5,629 nt of DNA, from assembly GCA_013153755.1 (NCBI GenBank), contig JAADDU010000078.1, positions 1 to 5,629 of the forward strand. The letters run 5' to 3'. The notes below the pieces were generated by a model. It searched no databases. It was given only the letters and a program-made list of their open reading frames with translations, and had not been told where the DNA came from. Made by a program: the position numbers and the translations under genes. This document shows positions 1 to 5,629 of this stretch, piece by piece. The DNA comes from Campylobacterota bacterium. Its GTDB lineage: Bacteria > Campylobacterota > Campylobacteria > Campylobacterales > Sulfurimonadaceae. Within the stretch, counting starts at the first letter, position 1. Every line of letters starts with the position of its first letter.

Positions 1-936
1 GTTACTTCTATACCTATCTTCTGTAAATCTCTCTTTATATACTCAGCATTCCAATCCATTGTCCCAAAATCTATCTCTTGTATATCTTCATCATTTTTAA
101 CATCTTTTAACATCATTTCTGTGCTGATAGCAATTTTACTTAGCTTATCTTCTGTATCTGGTATCTCTGTAAAAGCCTTTTCTATTTGACTAGTAACTTG
201 CTTTGCCAATTCACTTTCACTACTTTCAAGAGCTTTATCTAACATGTCATCAATATCATTAGCATCATTTTTTAATCCATCTACAAGTAGTGCATAAACA
301 TCATTTACATTAGACCTTAATTCGCTATCATTTGATGATCTTTTTATTGCTATGGCTTCAACTGCTTTGTGGATTTGTATTGCTTTTTTTATTAGTTTTG
401 AATCACCTCTGTTAAGCTCATCTACAGGATCTTTTAAAAGCTGTTCTTGATCTAAACTAGTAACAACAGCTATTTTACTTTTTGCTTCATCTAAACTCAT
501 ACCATCTTTAATCGCTTGTGTAATCAATGTAGAAATTGGTGTAATATTTACAGAAGTTCCAACCCTTGGAGATTGAAGTAATCCAGTAAAAGCTTCTCCA
601 CTATCTTTATCCATACCACCATAAACTATAAGAGGAGCATCTTTATAGTTTTTATTCTCTTGTACATCTGTTGATATTTCTAAAGTATAACCACCATTGT
701 CATTACTTACTGCAATAGGCTCTAAACCTCCACATATACCATTGCTATCAAGATCCAAACAGACTGTTGAATTTTGAAGATACCCATCAACAGCTTTTCC
801 ACTTATCACTATAGGCTGAAGCTGTGTTTTTAAATCTTCATCATTAACTTCATCTCTTGATGTACCACTTCCACACCCTAGTAATGAGATACTTAATATT
901 GTTGAAAGTATCGTTATATTTATCTTTTTTTTTCAT
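1..936 (-). CDS. Predicted surface lipoprotein, 3' end outside window, start codon out of frame
   Basis: An uninterrupted frame of about 310 codons runs from the 5' end to the left edge. It opens with a lipoprotein signal peptide: Lys-rich start, hydrophobic core, and lipobox L-L-G-C with the Cys codon at 875-873. Numbering from a repaired start (Cys = residue 21), residues 44-87 form a short beta-type domain containing V-D-G-Y, a D-L-D-S-N-G loop resembling a calcium-binding loop (61-66), and two cysteines (59, 68). A T-P-I-S-T-L-I segment follows at 132-138, then a long acidic helical region. This layout recurs in large secreted or surface lipoproteins of marine and sulfur-cycling bacteria whose function is unknown. 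As written, ATG 936-934 is followed by A9 and leads into another frame that stops at 852-850. In the lipoprotein frame a TGA overlaps that ATG, and no ATG, GTG or TTG lies between it and the Cys. It could be phase-variable, rescued by slippage, a pseudogene or a sequencing error. Confidence 0.8.
925..933 (-). repeat. A9 homopolymer just after the lipoprotein start codon
   Basis: Nine consecutive A (on the minus strand) directly follow ATG 936-934. With A8 or A11 the ATG would be in frame with the signal peptide and lipobox. With A9 the product is a peptide of about 30 residues. A tract of this length in this position is a classic site for slipped-strand mispairing or RNA polymerase slippage. 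The repeat is seen directly; the switching role is inferred. Confidence 0.7.
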
Positions 937-946
937 AATCATAATG

Positions 947-951
947 CTCCC
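947..951 (-). promoter_or_regulatory. Ribosome binding site GGGAG of the lipoprotein gene
   Basis: GGGAG lies 4 nt before ATG 942-940 and 10 nt before ATG 936-934. The two ATGs are in frame with each other. A usable ribosome binding site here supports translation starting just before the A9 tract, which makes the frame conflict real rather than an artefact of picking the wrong start. Confidence 0.5.
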
Positions 952-964
952 AGAATTTTATATA

Positions 965-994
965 CATATATCGACATATCTATGAAAATCTCAA
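965..994 (-). promoter_or_regulatory. Weak candidate promoter of the lipoprotein gene
   Basis: TTGAGA (994-989), an 18-nt spacer and TATATG (970-965) resemble a sigma-70 promoter reading leftward. The surrounding DNA is very AT-rich, so alternative -10 boxes such as TATAAA at 962-957 cannot be ruled out. The assignment is tentative. Confidence 0.3.
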
Positions 995-1004
995 CTCTTT
1001 TAGA

Positions 1005-1031
1005 TAGAATACGAAGATATTTTATTTAGGA
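1005..1031 (+). promoter_or_regulatory. Candidate -10 box and Shine-Dalgarno of the deacetylase gene
   Basis: TAGAAT at 1005-1010 could be a -10 element, with no good -35 at the usual distance. AGGA at 1028-1031 ends 6 nt before TTG 1038, a normal spacing. The next in-frame ATG (1056) is 24 nt away, so the Shine-Dalgarno favours the TTG start. Confidence 0.4.
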
Positions 1032-1037
1032 TCTAGA

Positions 1038-1949
1038 TTGTTAAAGATATTTAGTATGATTTTGCTTATGGCAACCCTTTCAAATGCAGGATGGATGTTT
1101 GTAAATGATGATGGTTCACTATCACCTTATAACCAAGAAGAAGAACTTTATACAATACCCCAAGAGATAGAAATCCCTAAAAAGAAAATCACTATAAAAA
1201 AACATAAGAAGCAGCATAAAAGAAAAAAACCCAAGATACATATAACTTCAAAACCTATAAACCAATATGCTCAAAAAACTATGTACCTAACATTTGATGA
1301 TGGACCACTAAATGGAACTGAAAATGTTATATCAGTTTTAAGAGAGACAGCAACACCAGCTACAATGTTTATGATAGGAAAACATATAGATGCAAATGAC
1401 TATAGAGAAGATTTATTTCTAACAGCTATAGATGAACCAAACATTTTTGTAGCAAATCATACATATAACCATGCAAATGGACACTATCGTAAATTTTATT
1501 CAAATGCTGCAAATGTTGTAAATGATCTTAGTAAGATGGAAGAAAAACTTTTAACTTACGATGCATATCATAGTTTCAAATGCTGTCGTCTTGCAGGACG
1601 AAATGTTTTTAGACTAGATAGTATAAAAAGAAATGATCCTGCAATTAGAAGAAAAAAAGAGTACGATTCTTATAATGCTTTAGCAGATAATGGGTACAAG
1701 ATCATCGGCTGGGATTGTGAATACTCTTATAATCCTAAAAATGGAAACCCATATAAATCACCACAGGCGATGGTTAGATATATCGAAAAGATTTATCAAA
1801 GACAAAGGACTAAAAAAGCAAATAAATTAATCCTTTTGATGCATGATTTTGAATTTAAAGATAGATTTAACGGAAAAGAAAAATTAAGAACCCTTATCTC
1901 GTTGTTACAAGATAAAGGTTGGAGTTTTGAAACACTAGAGACATATTAA
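1038..1949 (+). CDS. Secreted polysaccharide deacetylase (NodB domain, carbohydrate esterase family 4)
   Basis: Predicted to remove N- or O-acetyl groups from a polysaccharide outside the cytoplasm, for example peptidoglycan or an exopolysaccharide; the substrate cannot be read from the sequence. The 303-residue product starts with a signal peptide (hydrophobic core 4-14, likely cleavage after S-N-A at 17). A strongly basic Lys/His-rich linker (48-66) leads to the NodB domain from about 80. The CE4 signatures are present: T-F-D-D-G (85-89; D87 likely catalytic base, D88 metal ligand), N-H-T-Y-N-H (140-145; H141 and H145 metal ligands), R184 in motif 3, G-W-D (224-226) and L-L-M-H-D (266-270; H269 catalytic). 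Motif 3 reads R-L-A-G-R instead of the more common R-x-P-x-G. The start is TTG, supported by AGGA 6 nt upstream and by the signal peptide; ATG 1056 would shorten that peptide. It diverges from the lipoprotein gene and overlaps the convergent kinase gene by 4 bp. Confidence 0.88.
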   Translation: MLKIFSMILLMATLSNAGWMFVNDDGSLSPYNQEEELYTIPQEIEIPKKKITIKKHKKQHKRKKPKIHITSKPINQYAQKTMYLTFDDGPLNGTENVISVLRETATPATMFMIGKHIDANDYREDLFLTAIDEPNIFVANHTYNHANGHYRKFYSNAANVVNDLSKMEEKLLTYDAYHSFKCCRLAGRNVFRLDSIKRNDPAIRRKKEYDSYNALADNGYKIIGWDCEYSYNPKNGNPYKSPQAMVRYIEKIYQRQRTKKANKLILLMHDFEFKDRFNGKEKLRTLISLLQDKGWSFETLETY

Positions 1950-3016
1950 TCTCTCTTTAACATAGAATCTAAGAGAGCTAATATATCTCTTATATTTTCA
2001 TTTTTATAAATCATCACTTCATTTTCTTTTATATTTTTTTCATGAAAATCTTCTATAACACTCTTATTTGGACATTCATTTGCACCTCCAAATGATTTAC
2101 AAGCATAACTTGCCCAACTTCTTCCAACGCCCATAGCTTTTTTAAACTCTTTTATCGAAAAATCCTTCTTGCCACCAAGAGATGAAACCATACCAGAACA
2201 AAATGCATCACCAGCTCCTGTAGAATCTACAAAATCACTTAAATTTGTAATGGCTCTAGCTACAAATAAAAACTCTTCATGCCCCTTTAATATACCAAGT
2301 GCTCCAAATTGATCTAAAGTTATCACTGCAGATATATTTAACTCTCGTATCTTATTAATTAGTTCATATAAAGATAGTTTTTTTCCATCTTTTATAAAAC
2401 TAGAAAGCTCATGTATATTTAACTGTAAAATATCTATCTTTTTAAGATACTCTATCCAAAAATCAAAACCATAATCAAGTTGTGTAGAGCCTAGATTTGC
2501 ATATATAAGAGTATTTTTATCACTAAAAAAATCTATCACATAAGTAGTTGTTAGATCATTTTTATCTCTATTTATTTCAACTCTATCATTGTGAATATGA
2601 CCTATAACTAAACTTTGTATATCACCAATATCTTTTAAGCGCTCTTGTATAAAACTTCTAAAGATATTTTTAGTATTTAAATCTTGTGCAAGAATTGTTC
2701 TTTGATTTCCCTCAACTATGATTGTTGATCTAGGAGTGGTCAGGTTTGGCACAAAAAACTTATCTTTTTGAATTTTTTGTTTGCTCTTATAGCCAACTAT
2801 CTTTTCATAGATATTTTCACCTATACTATCATCACCTACAAACAAAAGTGGTATTATATCTTCCCCATATGCTAAAAGTCTGGAAGTATAATTCATACCA
2901 CTACCACCATAAAGTTCTTCAACATCTACAAAGTTTTTACTACCTTTGCGTATGTCTTCTTTACTTTTTAGTATGTATTCTATATTTGCTCCACCGATGA
3001 TTAGTATCTTATTCAT
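1946..3016 (-). CDS. PfkB/ribokinase-family carbohydrate (or nucleoside) kinase, substrate unknown
   Basis: Predicted cytoplasmic ATP-dependent kinase of 356 residues. The N-terminal strand and loop G-G-A-N-I-E-Y-I-L (8-16) align with the ribokinase G-S-I-N-A-D-H-I-L segment, with Glu13 where ribokinase has its substrate-binding Asp. The first PfkB signature appears as Y-G-G-S-G-M-N (36-42), matching G-G-K-G-A-N with Lys and Ala replaced. N-x-x-E lies at 200-203 (Mg/phosphate site) and the second signature D-S-T-G-A-G-D at 264-270, D270 being the catalytic base. About 45 residues at the C-terminus go beyond the usual family length of roughly 300-310. The catalytic residues are complete, so it should be active. 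The sugar pocket differs from ribokinase, so calling it ribokinase, adenosine kinase or pseudouridine kinase would be a guess. The start is fixed by an in-frame TAA 9 nt upstream of the ATG, with no other start between. No Shine-Dalgarno is visible; see the promoter entry. Confidence 0.88.
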   Translation of the reverse strand: MNKILIIGGANIEYILKSKEDIRKGSKNFVDVEELYGGSGMNYTSRLLAYGEDIIPLLFVGDDSIGENIYEKIVGYKSKQKIQKDKFFVPNLTTPRSTIIVEGNQRTILAQDLNTKNIFRSFIQERLKDIGDIQSLVIGHIHNDRVEINRDKNDLTTTYVIDFFSDKNTLIYANLGSTQLDYGFDFWIEYLKKIDILQLNIHELSSFIKDGKKLSLYELINKIRELNISAVITLDQFGALGILKGHEEFLFVARAITNLSDFVDSTGAGDAFCSGMVSSLGGKKDFSIKEFKKAMGVGRSWASYACKSFGGANECPNKSVIEDFHEKNIKENEVMIYKNENIRDILALLDSMLKRD

Positions 3017-3022
3017 GAGAGT

Positions 3023-3052
3023 ATTTTAGCAAAAAGTTTTCCAATTTGTAAA
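3023..3052 (-). promoter_or_regulatory. Extended -10 promoter of the kinase gene, predicting a leaderless mRNA
   Basis: On the minus strand TTTACA (3052-3047), an 18-nt spacer and TGC-TAAAAT (3031-3023) form a sigma-70 promoter with an extended -10 (TGn). Exactly 6 nt (ACTCTC, 3022-3017) separate the hexamer from ATG 3016-3014, so the expected first transcribed base is the A of the start codon. Confidence 0.55.
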
Positions 3053-3078
3053 AAATACTATTTTTTTAGCAAATTCTC

Positions 3079-3107
3079 TTGACTTCTCAGTAATAATAGT
3101 GTAAAAT
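3079..3107 (+). promoter_or_regulatory. Strong promoter of the four-gene tRNA cluster
   Basis: TTGACT (3079-3084), a 17-nt spacer and TAAAAT (3102-3107) closely match the sigma-70 consensus. Transcription should start near 3114, leaving a leader of about 34 nt before tRNA-Pro. It is divergent from the kinase promoter. Confidence 0.75.
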
Positions 3108-3147
3108 CTCCTCTCTTAAATCGATGAGCATTTGTTTAAGAACTTAT

Positions 3148-3225
3148 CGGAGTGTAGCGCAGCCTGGTTAGCGCACCTGGTTTGGGACCAGGGGGTCGAA
3201 GGTTCGAATCCTTTCACTCCGACCA
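3148..3225 (+). tRNA. tRNA-Pro (anticodon UGG)
   Basis: Full cloverleaf of 78 nt including encoded CCA (3223-3225). The acceptor stem CGGAGTG pairs with CACTCCG. The anticodon stem CCTGG/CCAGG encloses loop TTTGGGA with anticodon TGG at 3183-3185, and the T arm carries TTCGAAT. The C1-G72 pair with A73 is typical of bacterial tRNA-Pro. First gene of the cluster. Confidence 0.96.
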
Positions 3226-3244
3226 TTTAAAAGATTTCTTATAT

Positions 3245-3321
3245 GCGCTCGTAGCTCAGCTGGATAGAGCATCGCCCTTCTAAGGCGAGGGTCTTAGGTT
3301 CGAATCCTAACGGGCGTACCA
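3245..3321 (+). tRNA. tRNA-Arg (anticodon UCU)
   Basis: Cloverleaf of 77 nt with encoded CCA (3319-3321). The acceptor stem GCGCTCG pairs with CGGGCGT, with two G-U pairs. The anticodon stem TCGCC/GGCGA encloses loop CTTCTAA with anticodon TCT at 3279-3281. It reads AGA and AGG; AGA is the common Arg codon in the genes here. It lies 19 nt after tRNA-Pro with no promoter between, so it is probably processed from the same transcript. Confidence 0.96.
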
Positions 3322-3342
3322 CTTAATCTTTTAAATTTTTAT

Positions 3343-3420
3343 GGTGAGATTAGCTCAGCTGGTTAGAGCACTGGTTTGTGGTGCCGGGGGTCGCGGGTTC
3401 GAATCCCGTATCTCACCCCA
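3343..3420 (+). tRNA. tRNA-His (anticodon GUG)
   Basis: Cloverleaf of 78 nt with encoded CCA (3418-3420). The extra 5' G (G-1, 3343) opposite C73 (3417) is the hallmark of tRNA-His. The acceptor stem GTGAGAT pairs with ATCTCAC. Loop TTGTGGT carries anticodon GTG at 3378-3380. It lies 21 nt after tRNA-Arg(UCU). Confidence 0.96.
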
Positions 3421-3435
3421 TTTGTTGGCTCTTAT

Positions 3436-3512
3436 GCGCTCGTGGCTCAACTGGATAGAGCAACAGATTTCGGCTCTGTAGGTTATAGGTTCGACTCCTA
3501 TCGAGCGTGCCA
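3436..3512 (+). tRNA. tRNA-Arg (anticodon UCG)
   Basis: Cloverleaf of 77 nt with encoded CCA (3510-3512). The acceptor stem GCGCTCG pairs with CGAGCGT. The anticodon stem ACAGA/TCTGT encloses loop TTTCGGC with anticodon TCG at 3470-3472. Expected to read CGA and possibly CGG. The first 26 nt differ at only two positions from tRNA-Arg(UCU) 114 nt upstream, so the two look paralogous. The discriminator is G here and A in the other. Last gene of the first tRNA unit. Confidence 0.94.
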
Positions 3513-3542
3513 TAACTATTTTTGACTGATTGTAAAGATTAG

Positions 3543-3571
3543 TTGTTTTTTTCAGAAAAAAAGAGTATAAT
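3543..3571 (+). promoter_or_regulatory. Separate promoter of tRNA-Leu
   Basis: A perfect TATAAT (3566-3571) is preceded at 17 nt by TTGTTT (3543-3548). The predicted start lies about 12 nt before tRNA-Leu. A TTGACT at 3522-3527 is too far away to pair with this -10. Confidence 0.65.
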
Positions 3572-3580
3572 CTTTTTTCT
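3554..3580 (+). other. A/T-rich inverted repeat around the tRNA-Leu -10 box
   Basis: AGAAAAAAAGA (3554-3564) and TCTTTTTTCT (3571-3580) can pair with one bulged A around a GTATAA loop, and T-rich DNA follows. It might stop or weaken transcription coming from the tRNA cluster while the same DNA carries the tRNA-Leu promoter. The stem has only two G-C pairs, so this is weak. Confidence 0.3.
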
Positions 3581-3589
3581 TATTTATAT

Positions 3590-3674
3590 GCGGACGTGGT
3601 GAAATTGGTATACACGCCAGACTTAGGATCTGGTGCTTTACGGCGTGGAGGTTCAAGTCCTCTCGTCCGCACCA
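3590..3674 (+). tRNA. tRNA-Leu (anticodon UAG)
   Basis: Class II tRNA of 85 nt with a long variable arm and encoded CCA (3672-3674). The acceptor stem GCGGACG pairs with CGTCCGC. The anticodon stem CCAGA/TCTGG encloses loop CTTAGGA with anticodon TAG at 3624-3626, reading CUA and other CUN codons. It has its own promoter and lies 49 bp ahead of the transporter gene with no terminator seen between. Confidence 0.96.
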
Positions 3675-3723
3675 TCTACAAATCCCTTATTTTAGTACTT
3701 CAATCACTTTAAGGTTTACTCAT

Positions 3724-4896
3724 ATGTATAATTTACTTCTAAAAAATCCTCTTATACTTAGACTCTCTATTGTTCAGTTTTTAGCATATTTTGGTGCTTG
3801 GTTTTCAAATGTTGCTATATATACTATGATTTTAAAGTTTGAAGTTTCACCCATTATAAATGCCATAGTTGTAAGCATGTATGCACTTCCTGCACTTTTA
3901 GCCCCATTTAATGGAGCTATAGTAGATAAATACTTATCTAAAAAATTTATGATAACTCTTTTAATTGCAGAATTTTTCATGACACTTTCATATCTTCTTA
4001 TACAAAATAATTCTCAAGTTTGGTTGCTTATAATTTTTATCTATATCAGAACATCTGCTACACTTATGTTTTTTAATGCCCAAATGTCTTTGCTCCCAAA
4101 GATACTAAAAGAAGATGAGTTAAAAAAAGCAAATTCTCTTCACTCTATCATCTGGTCTGTTACATTTGCTTTTGGTATGGCAATAGGTGGAGTAATCATT
4201 GATAAATTTGGAATTTATACTACTATAAAAATAGACTCTTTGCTCTTTATCCTAGCAATCATAATATTTTCCACTATTAGATTTAAACTTCCAACAAATG
4301 ATATTATGAGTATTAAAACACTTATAAAAGATGGATTTTTATATCTTAGATCAGATAAGAAGACATTACACTTAATCTTTATACACGCAAGTGTAGCTTT
4401 AACTACATTCGATACGCTTATAAACTTACTAACAAATTCCAACTACAAGTATGTCATAGCTATACCTTTAGCCATAGGATGGTTAAATGCTACACGAGCA
4501 ATAGGGCTTGTAGTTGGACCCTTTATTATAGGTGATAGAGTAAATGAAAAAAATCTTTATATATTTTTCATTTTACAAGGTCTTACTATCATCATCTGGG
4601 CACTAGTACAAAAAAGTTTTTATATGAGTATGTTGATGATGTTTTTTATAGGGTTCTTTACTACTACATTGTGGTCTTATACATATACACTTATTCAAAA
4701 TCGTATATCAACAAAATATCTTGGTAGAGTTTTAGCATACAATGAGATGATATATATGGGAAGTGGAATCATAGTTACTTTATTTACAGGATTTGCCTAC
4801 AAATATGGTTTATCACTATTTTCTATCAGTATGATACTTGGCTTAGGATTTTTTGTAGTTGGAATTTATTATAAAAGTAGTTTCAAAAAAGGTTAG
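3724..4896 (+). CDS. Major facilitator superfamily transporter, DHA3/MFS_3-like exporter
   Basis: Inner-membrane secondary transporter of 390 residues, a normal length for a 12-helix MFS protein; hydrophobic segments fill nearly the whole chain. The loop between helices 2 and 3 has MFS motif A in the form G-A-I-V-D-K-Y-L-S-K-K (64-74). The segment L-P-K-I-L-K-E-D-E-L-K-K-A-N-S (124-138), followed by a Gly-rich helix ending G-G-V-I-I-D, is characteristic of the DHA3/MFS_3 group. That group includes macrolide and siderophore exporters (MefA- and EntS-like), so export of a small molecule driven by the proton gradient is likely, but the substrate is unknown. ATG 3724 follows AAGG (3711-3714) by 9 nt, and translation starts directly in the first helix region. 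No clear promoter lies between tRNA-Leu and the gene, so read-through from the tRNA-Leu promoter is possible. The stop codon lies inside the terminator stem. Confidence 0.88.
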   Translation: MYNLLLKNPLILRLSIVQFLAYFGAWFSNVAIYTMILKFEVSPIINAIVVSMYALPALLAPFNGAIVDKYLSKKFMITLLIAEFFMTLSYLLIQNNSQVWLLIIFIYIRTSATLMFFNAQMSLLPKILKEDELKKANSLHSIIWSVTFAFGMAIGGVIIDKFGIYTTIKIDSLLFILAIIIFSTIRFKLPTNDIMSIKTLIKDGFLYLRSDKKTLHLIFIHASVALTTFDTLINLLTNSNYKYVIAIPLAIGWLNATRAIGLVVGPFIIGDRVNEKNLYIFFILQGLTIIIWALVQKSFYMSMLMMFFIGFFTTTLWSYTYTLIQNRISTKYLGRVLAYNEMIYMGSGIIVTLFTGFAYKYGLSLFSISMILGLGFFVVGIYYKSSFKKG

Positions 4897-4917
4897 ATCG
4901 CAACTGATCTAACCTTT
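4888..4917. terminator. Bidirectional intrinsic terminator between transporter and chemoreceptor genes
   Basis: A perfect 12-bp stem AAAGGTTAGATC/GATCTAACCTTT (4888-4899 with 4906-4917) encloses a GCAACT loop. Read leftward it is followed by six T (4890-4885), the standard layout for ending the chemoreceptor mRNA. Read rightward the T tract is only TTTATA. The transporter's TAG (4894-4896) is inside the left arm. Confidence 0.85.
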
Positions 4918-4923
4918 ATAAAA

Positions 4924-5629
4924 TCAAGTTTTAAAATTATCTAATGTAGCCATAAGTTCTTTTGAAGATGTACTTATATCATTCATCGTTTTTTCAACTT
5001 CTTTGATACTCTTATCATTTGAACTACTTAATCTAACTATGCTTTGCAAATGTTGTTCTACTGTATGCATACTCTCTGCTGAATTAGATATAGTATTGTT
5101 TGTTTTTTCGATATTTTCATATACCTCATCCATGCTATGACTAATCACATCCATATCTTGTTCTATCTCACTTGTACTTTCTGTTAAAACTTCGATATTT
5201 TTTATATTATCATTCATCGCTTGTGAAGAATCAAGAATAGCTTGAACTATCACACTTACACTTGCATTGATCTCTGTAAGAGATTTTTGAGTTTTTTCAG
5301 CAAGTTGTCTAACTTCATCAGCAACAACTGCAAAGCCTCTACCATGTTCACCTGCTCTTGCTGCTTCAATAGCTGCATTTAGAGCTAGTAAGTTCGTCTG
5401 ATCCGCAATATCACCTATGATAGATAGAACCCCTTTTATCTGCTCTGCATCTGAACTTAGATGATTTAGTTTATCAGCTATTTCATGTTCTATTGAGGCA
5501 TTTGCTTGAATTTGACCAACTGTATTTAAGATTACTGCTCTTGCTTTATCAATCTTCTCTTTTGCTTGAAGTGTTTGATCTTTTGTTGTATTTGACTCTT
5601 CTGTTGTATCTAAAAGTGCACCCTCAAGT
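4924..5629 (-). CDS. Methyl-accepting chemotaxis protein, C-terminal signalling domain (5' part outside window)
   Basis: The last 234 residues of a chemoreceptor; the gene enters from the right edge, so sensor and membrane parts are not visible. The highly conserved hairpin tip, which contacts CheA and CheW, is clear: [20 protein letters not shown] (residues 77-96 of the visible part), then [14 protein letters not shown]. Long heptad-patterned coiled-coil helices, rich in Ser, Thr and Glu/Gln, flank the tip; these are the usual methylation-helix regions. Methylation and demethylation by CheR and CheB would tune the signal to the CheA kinase. The protein ends in L-D-N-F-K-T, without the aromatic pentapeptide that tethers CheR/CheB in some receptors. 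GTG 5253-5251 is an internal Val codon, not a start. The gene ends at the shared terminator with the convergent transporter gene. Confidence 0.95.
   Translation of the reverse strand, partial: LEGALLDTTEESNTTKDQTLQAKEKIDKARAVILNTVGQIQANASIEHEIADKLNHLSSDAEQIKGVLSIIGDIADQTNLLALNAAIEAARAGEHGRGFAVVADEVRQLAEKTQKSLTEINASVSVIVQAILDSSQAMNDNIKNIEVLTESTSEIEQDMDVISHSMDEVYENIEKTNNTISNSAESMHTVEQHLQSIVRLSSSNDKSIKEVEKTMNDISTSSKELMATLDNFKT

Noticed and set aside
850..942. Short minus-strand ORF of about 30 codons starting at ATG 942
   Set aside because: It is the out-of-frame reading of the lipoprotein signal region created by the A9 tract. The peptide shows no feature of its own.
1951..1977. CTCTCTT/AAGAGAG inverted repeat just after the deacetylase stop
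   Set aside because: The 7-bp stem has a 13-nt loop, lies in kinase coding sequence and lacks a following T run, so it is not a credible terminator.
2746..3000. Open frame of 84 codons on the plus strand inside the kinase gene
   Set aside because: It lies antisense to clear PfkB coding sequence, has a low-complexity Tyr/Leu/His-rich product and no ribosome binding site of note.
3115..3140. CTTAAA/TTTAAG inverted repeat in the leader of the tRNA cluster
   Set aside because: Six A/T-rich base pairs with a 14-nt loop are expected by chance in this sequence; there is no sign of a riboswitch or attenuator.
3590..3724. Integration (attachment) site at the tRNA-Leu 3' end
   Set aside because: No second copy of the tRNA 3' end, no integrase and no compositional break appear in the window.
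3774..4442. Two minus-strand open frames (3774-3980 and 4215-4442) within the transporter gene
   Set aside because: Both are antisense shadows of an AT-rich membrane-protein gene, with no recognisable motif.

Overview
The window reads as a chromosomal segment of an AT-rich bacterium (roughly one third G+C, judged by eye). Heavy use of ATA, AGA and AAA codons, the compact gene order and the style of the proteins fit Campylobacterota (a Sulfurimonas/Arcobacter-like relative). No marker gene here fixes the genus, so the assignment is an inference. No phage, insertion sequence, CRISPR array or defence system is visible.

Left part (1-1949): a minus-strand gene for a large predicted surface lipoprotein runs off the left edge. 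Its reading frame is intact, but its start codon is cut off from it by a run of nine A directly after the ATG. One A fewer would restore a textbook lipoprotein signal peptide, so the gene is either phase-variable, rescued by slippage, or affected by a sequencing error. Divergent from it is a secreted NodB-type polysaccharide deacetylase with a TTG start and a lysine-rich linker.

Middle (1946-3674): a PfkB/ribokinase-family kinase on the minus strand converges on the deacetylase, and their stop codons overlap by 4 bp. The kinase has an extended -10 promoter placed so that transcription would start on the A of its ATG, which predicts a leaderless mRNA. Divergent from it, a strong -35/-10 promoter drives four tRNA genes: Pro(UGG), Arg(UCU), His(GUG) and Arg(UCG). 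A fifth, Leu(UAG), has its own promoter. All five encode CCA.

Right part (3724-5629): a 12-helix MFS transporter of the DHA3 type starts 49 bp after tRNA-Leu. It converges on the 3' part of a methyl-accepting chemotaxis protein gene, which runs off the right edge. A 12-bp perfect stem between the two serves as a shared terminator and contains the transporter's stop codon.

The genes do not form one pathway: envelope proteins, a sugar or nucleoside kinase, tRNAs, an exporter and a chemoreceptor lie side by side as in an ordinary core region. The points most worth following are the A9 tract at the lipoprotein start and the predicted leaderless kinase mRNA. I found no convincing new multi-gene system.
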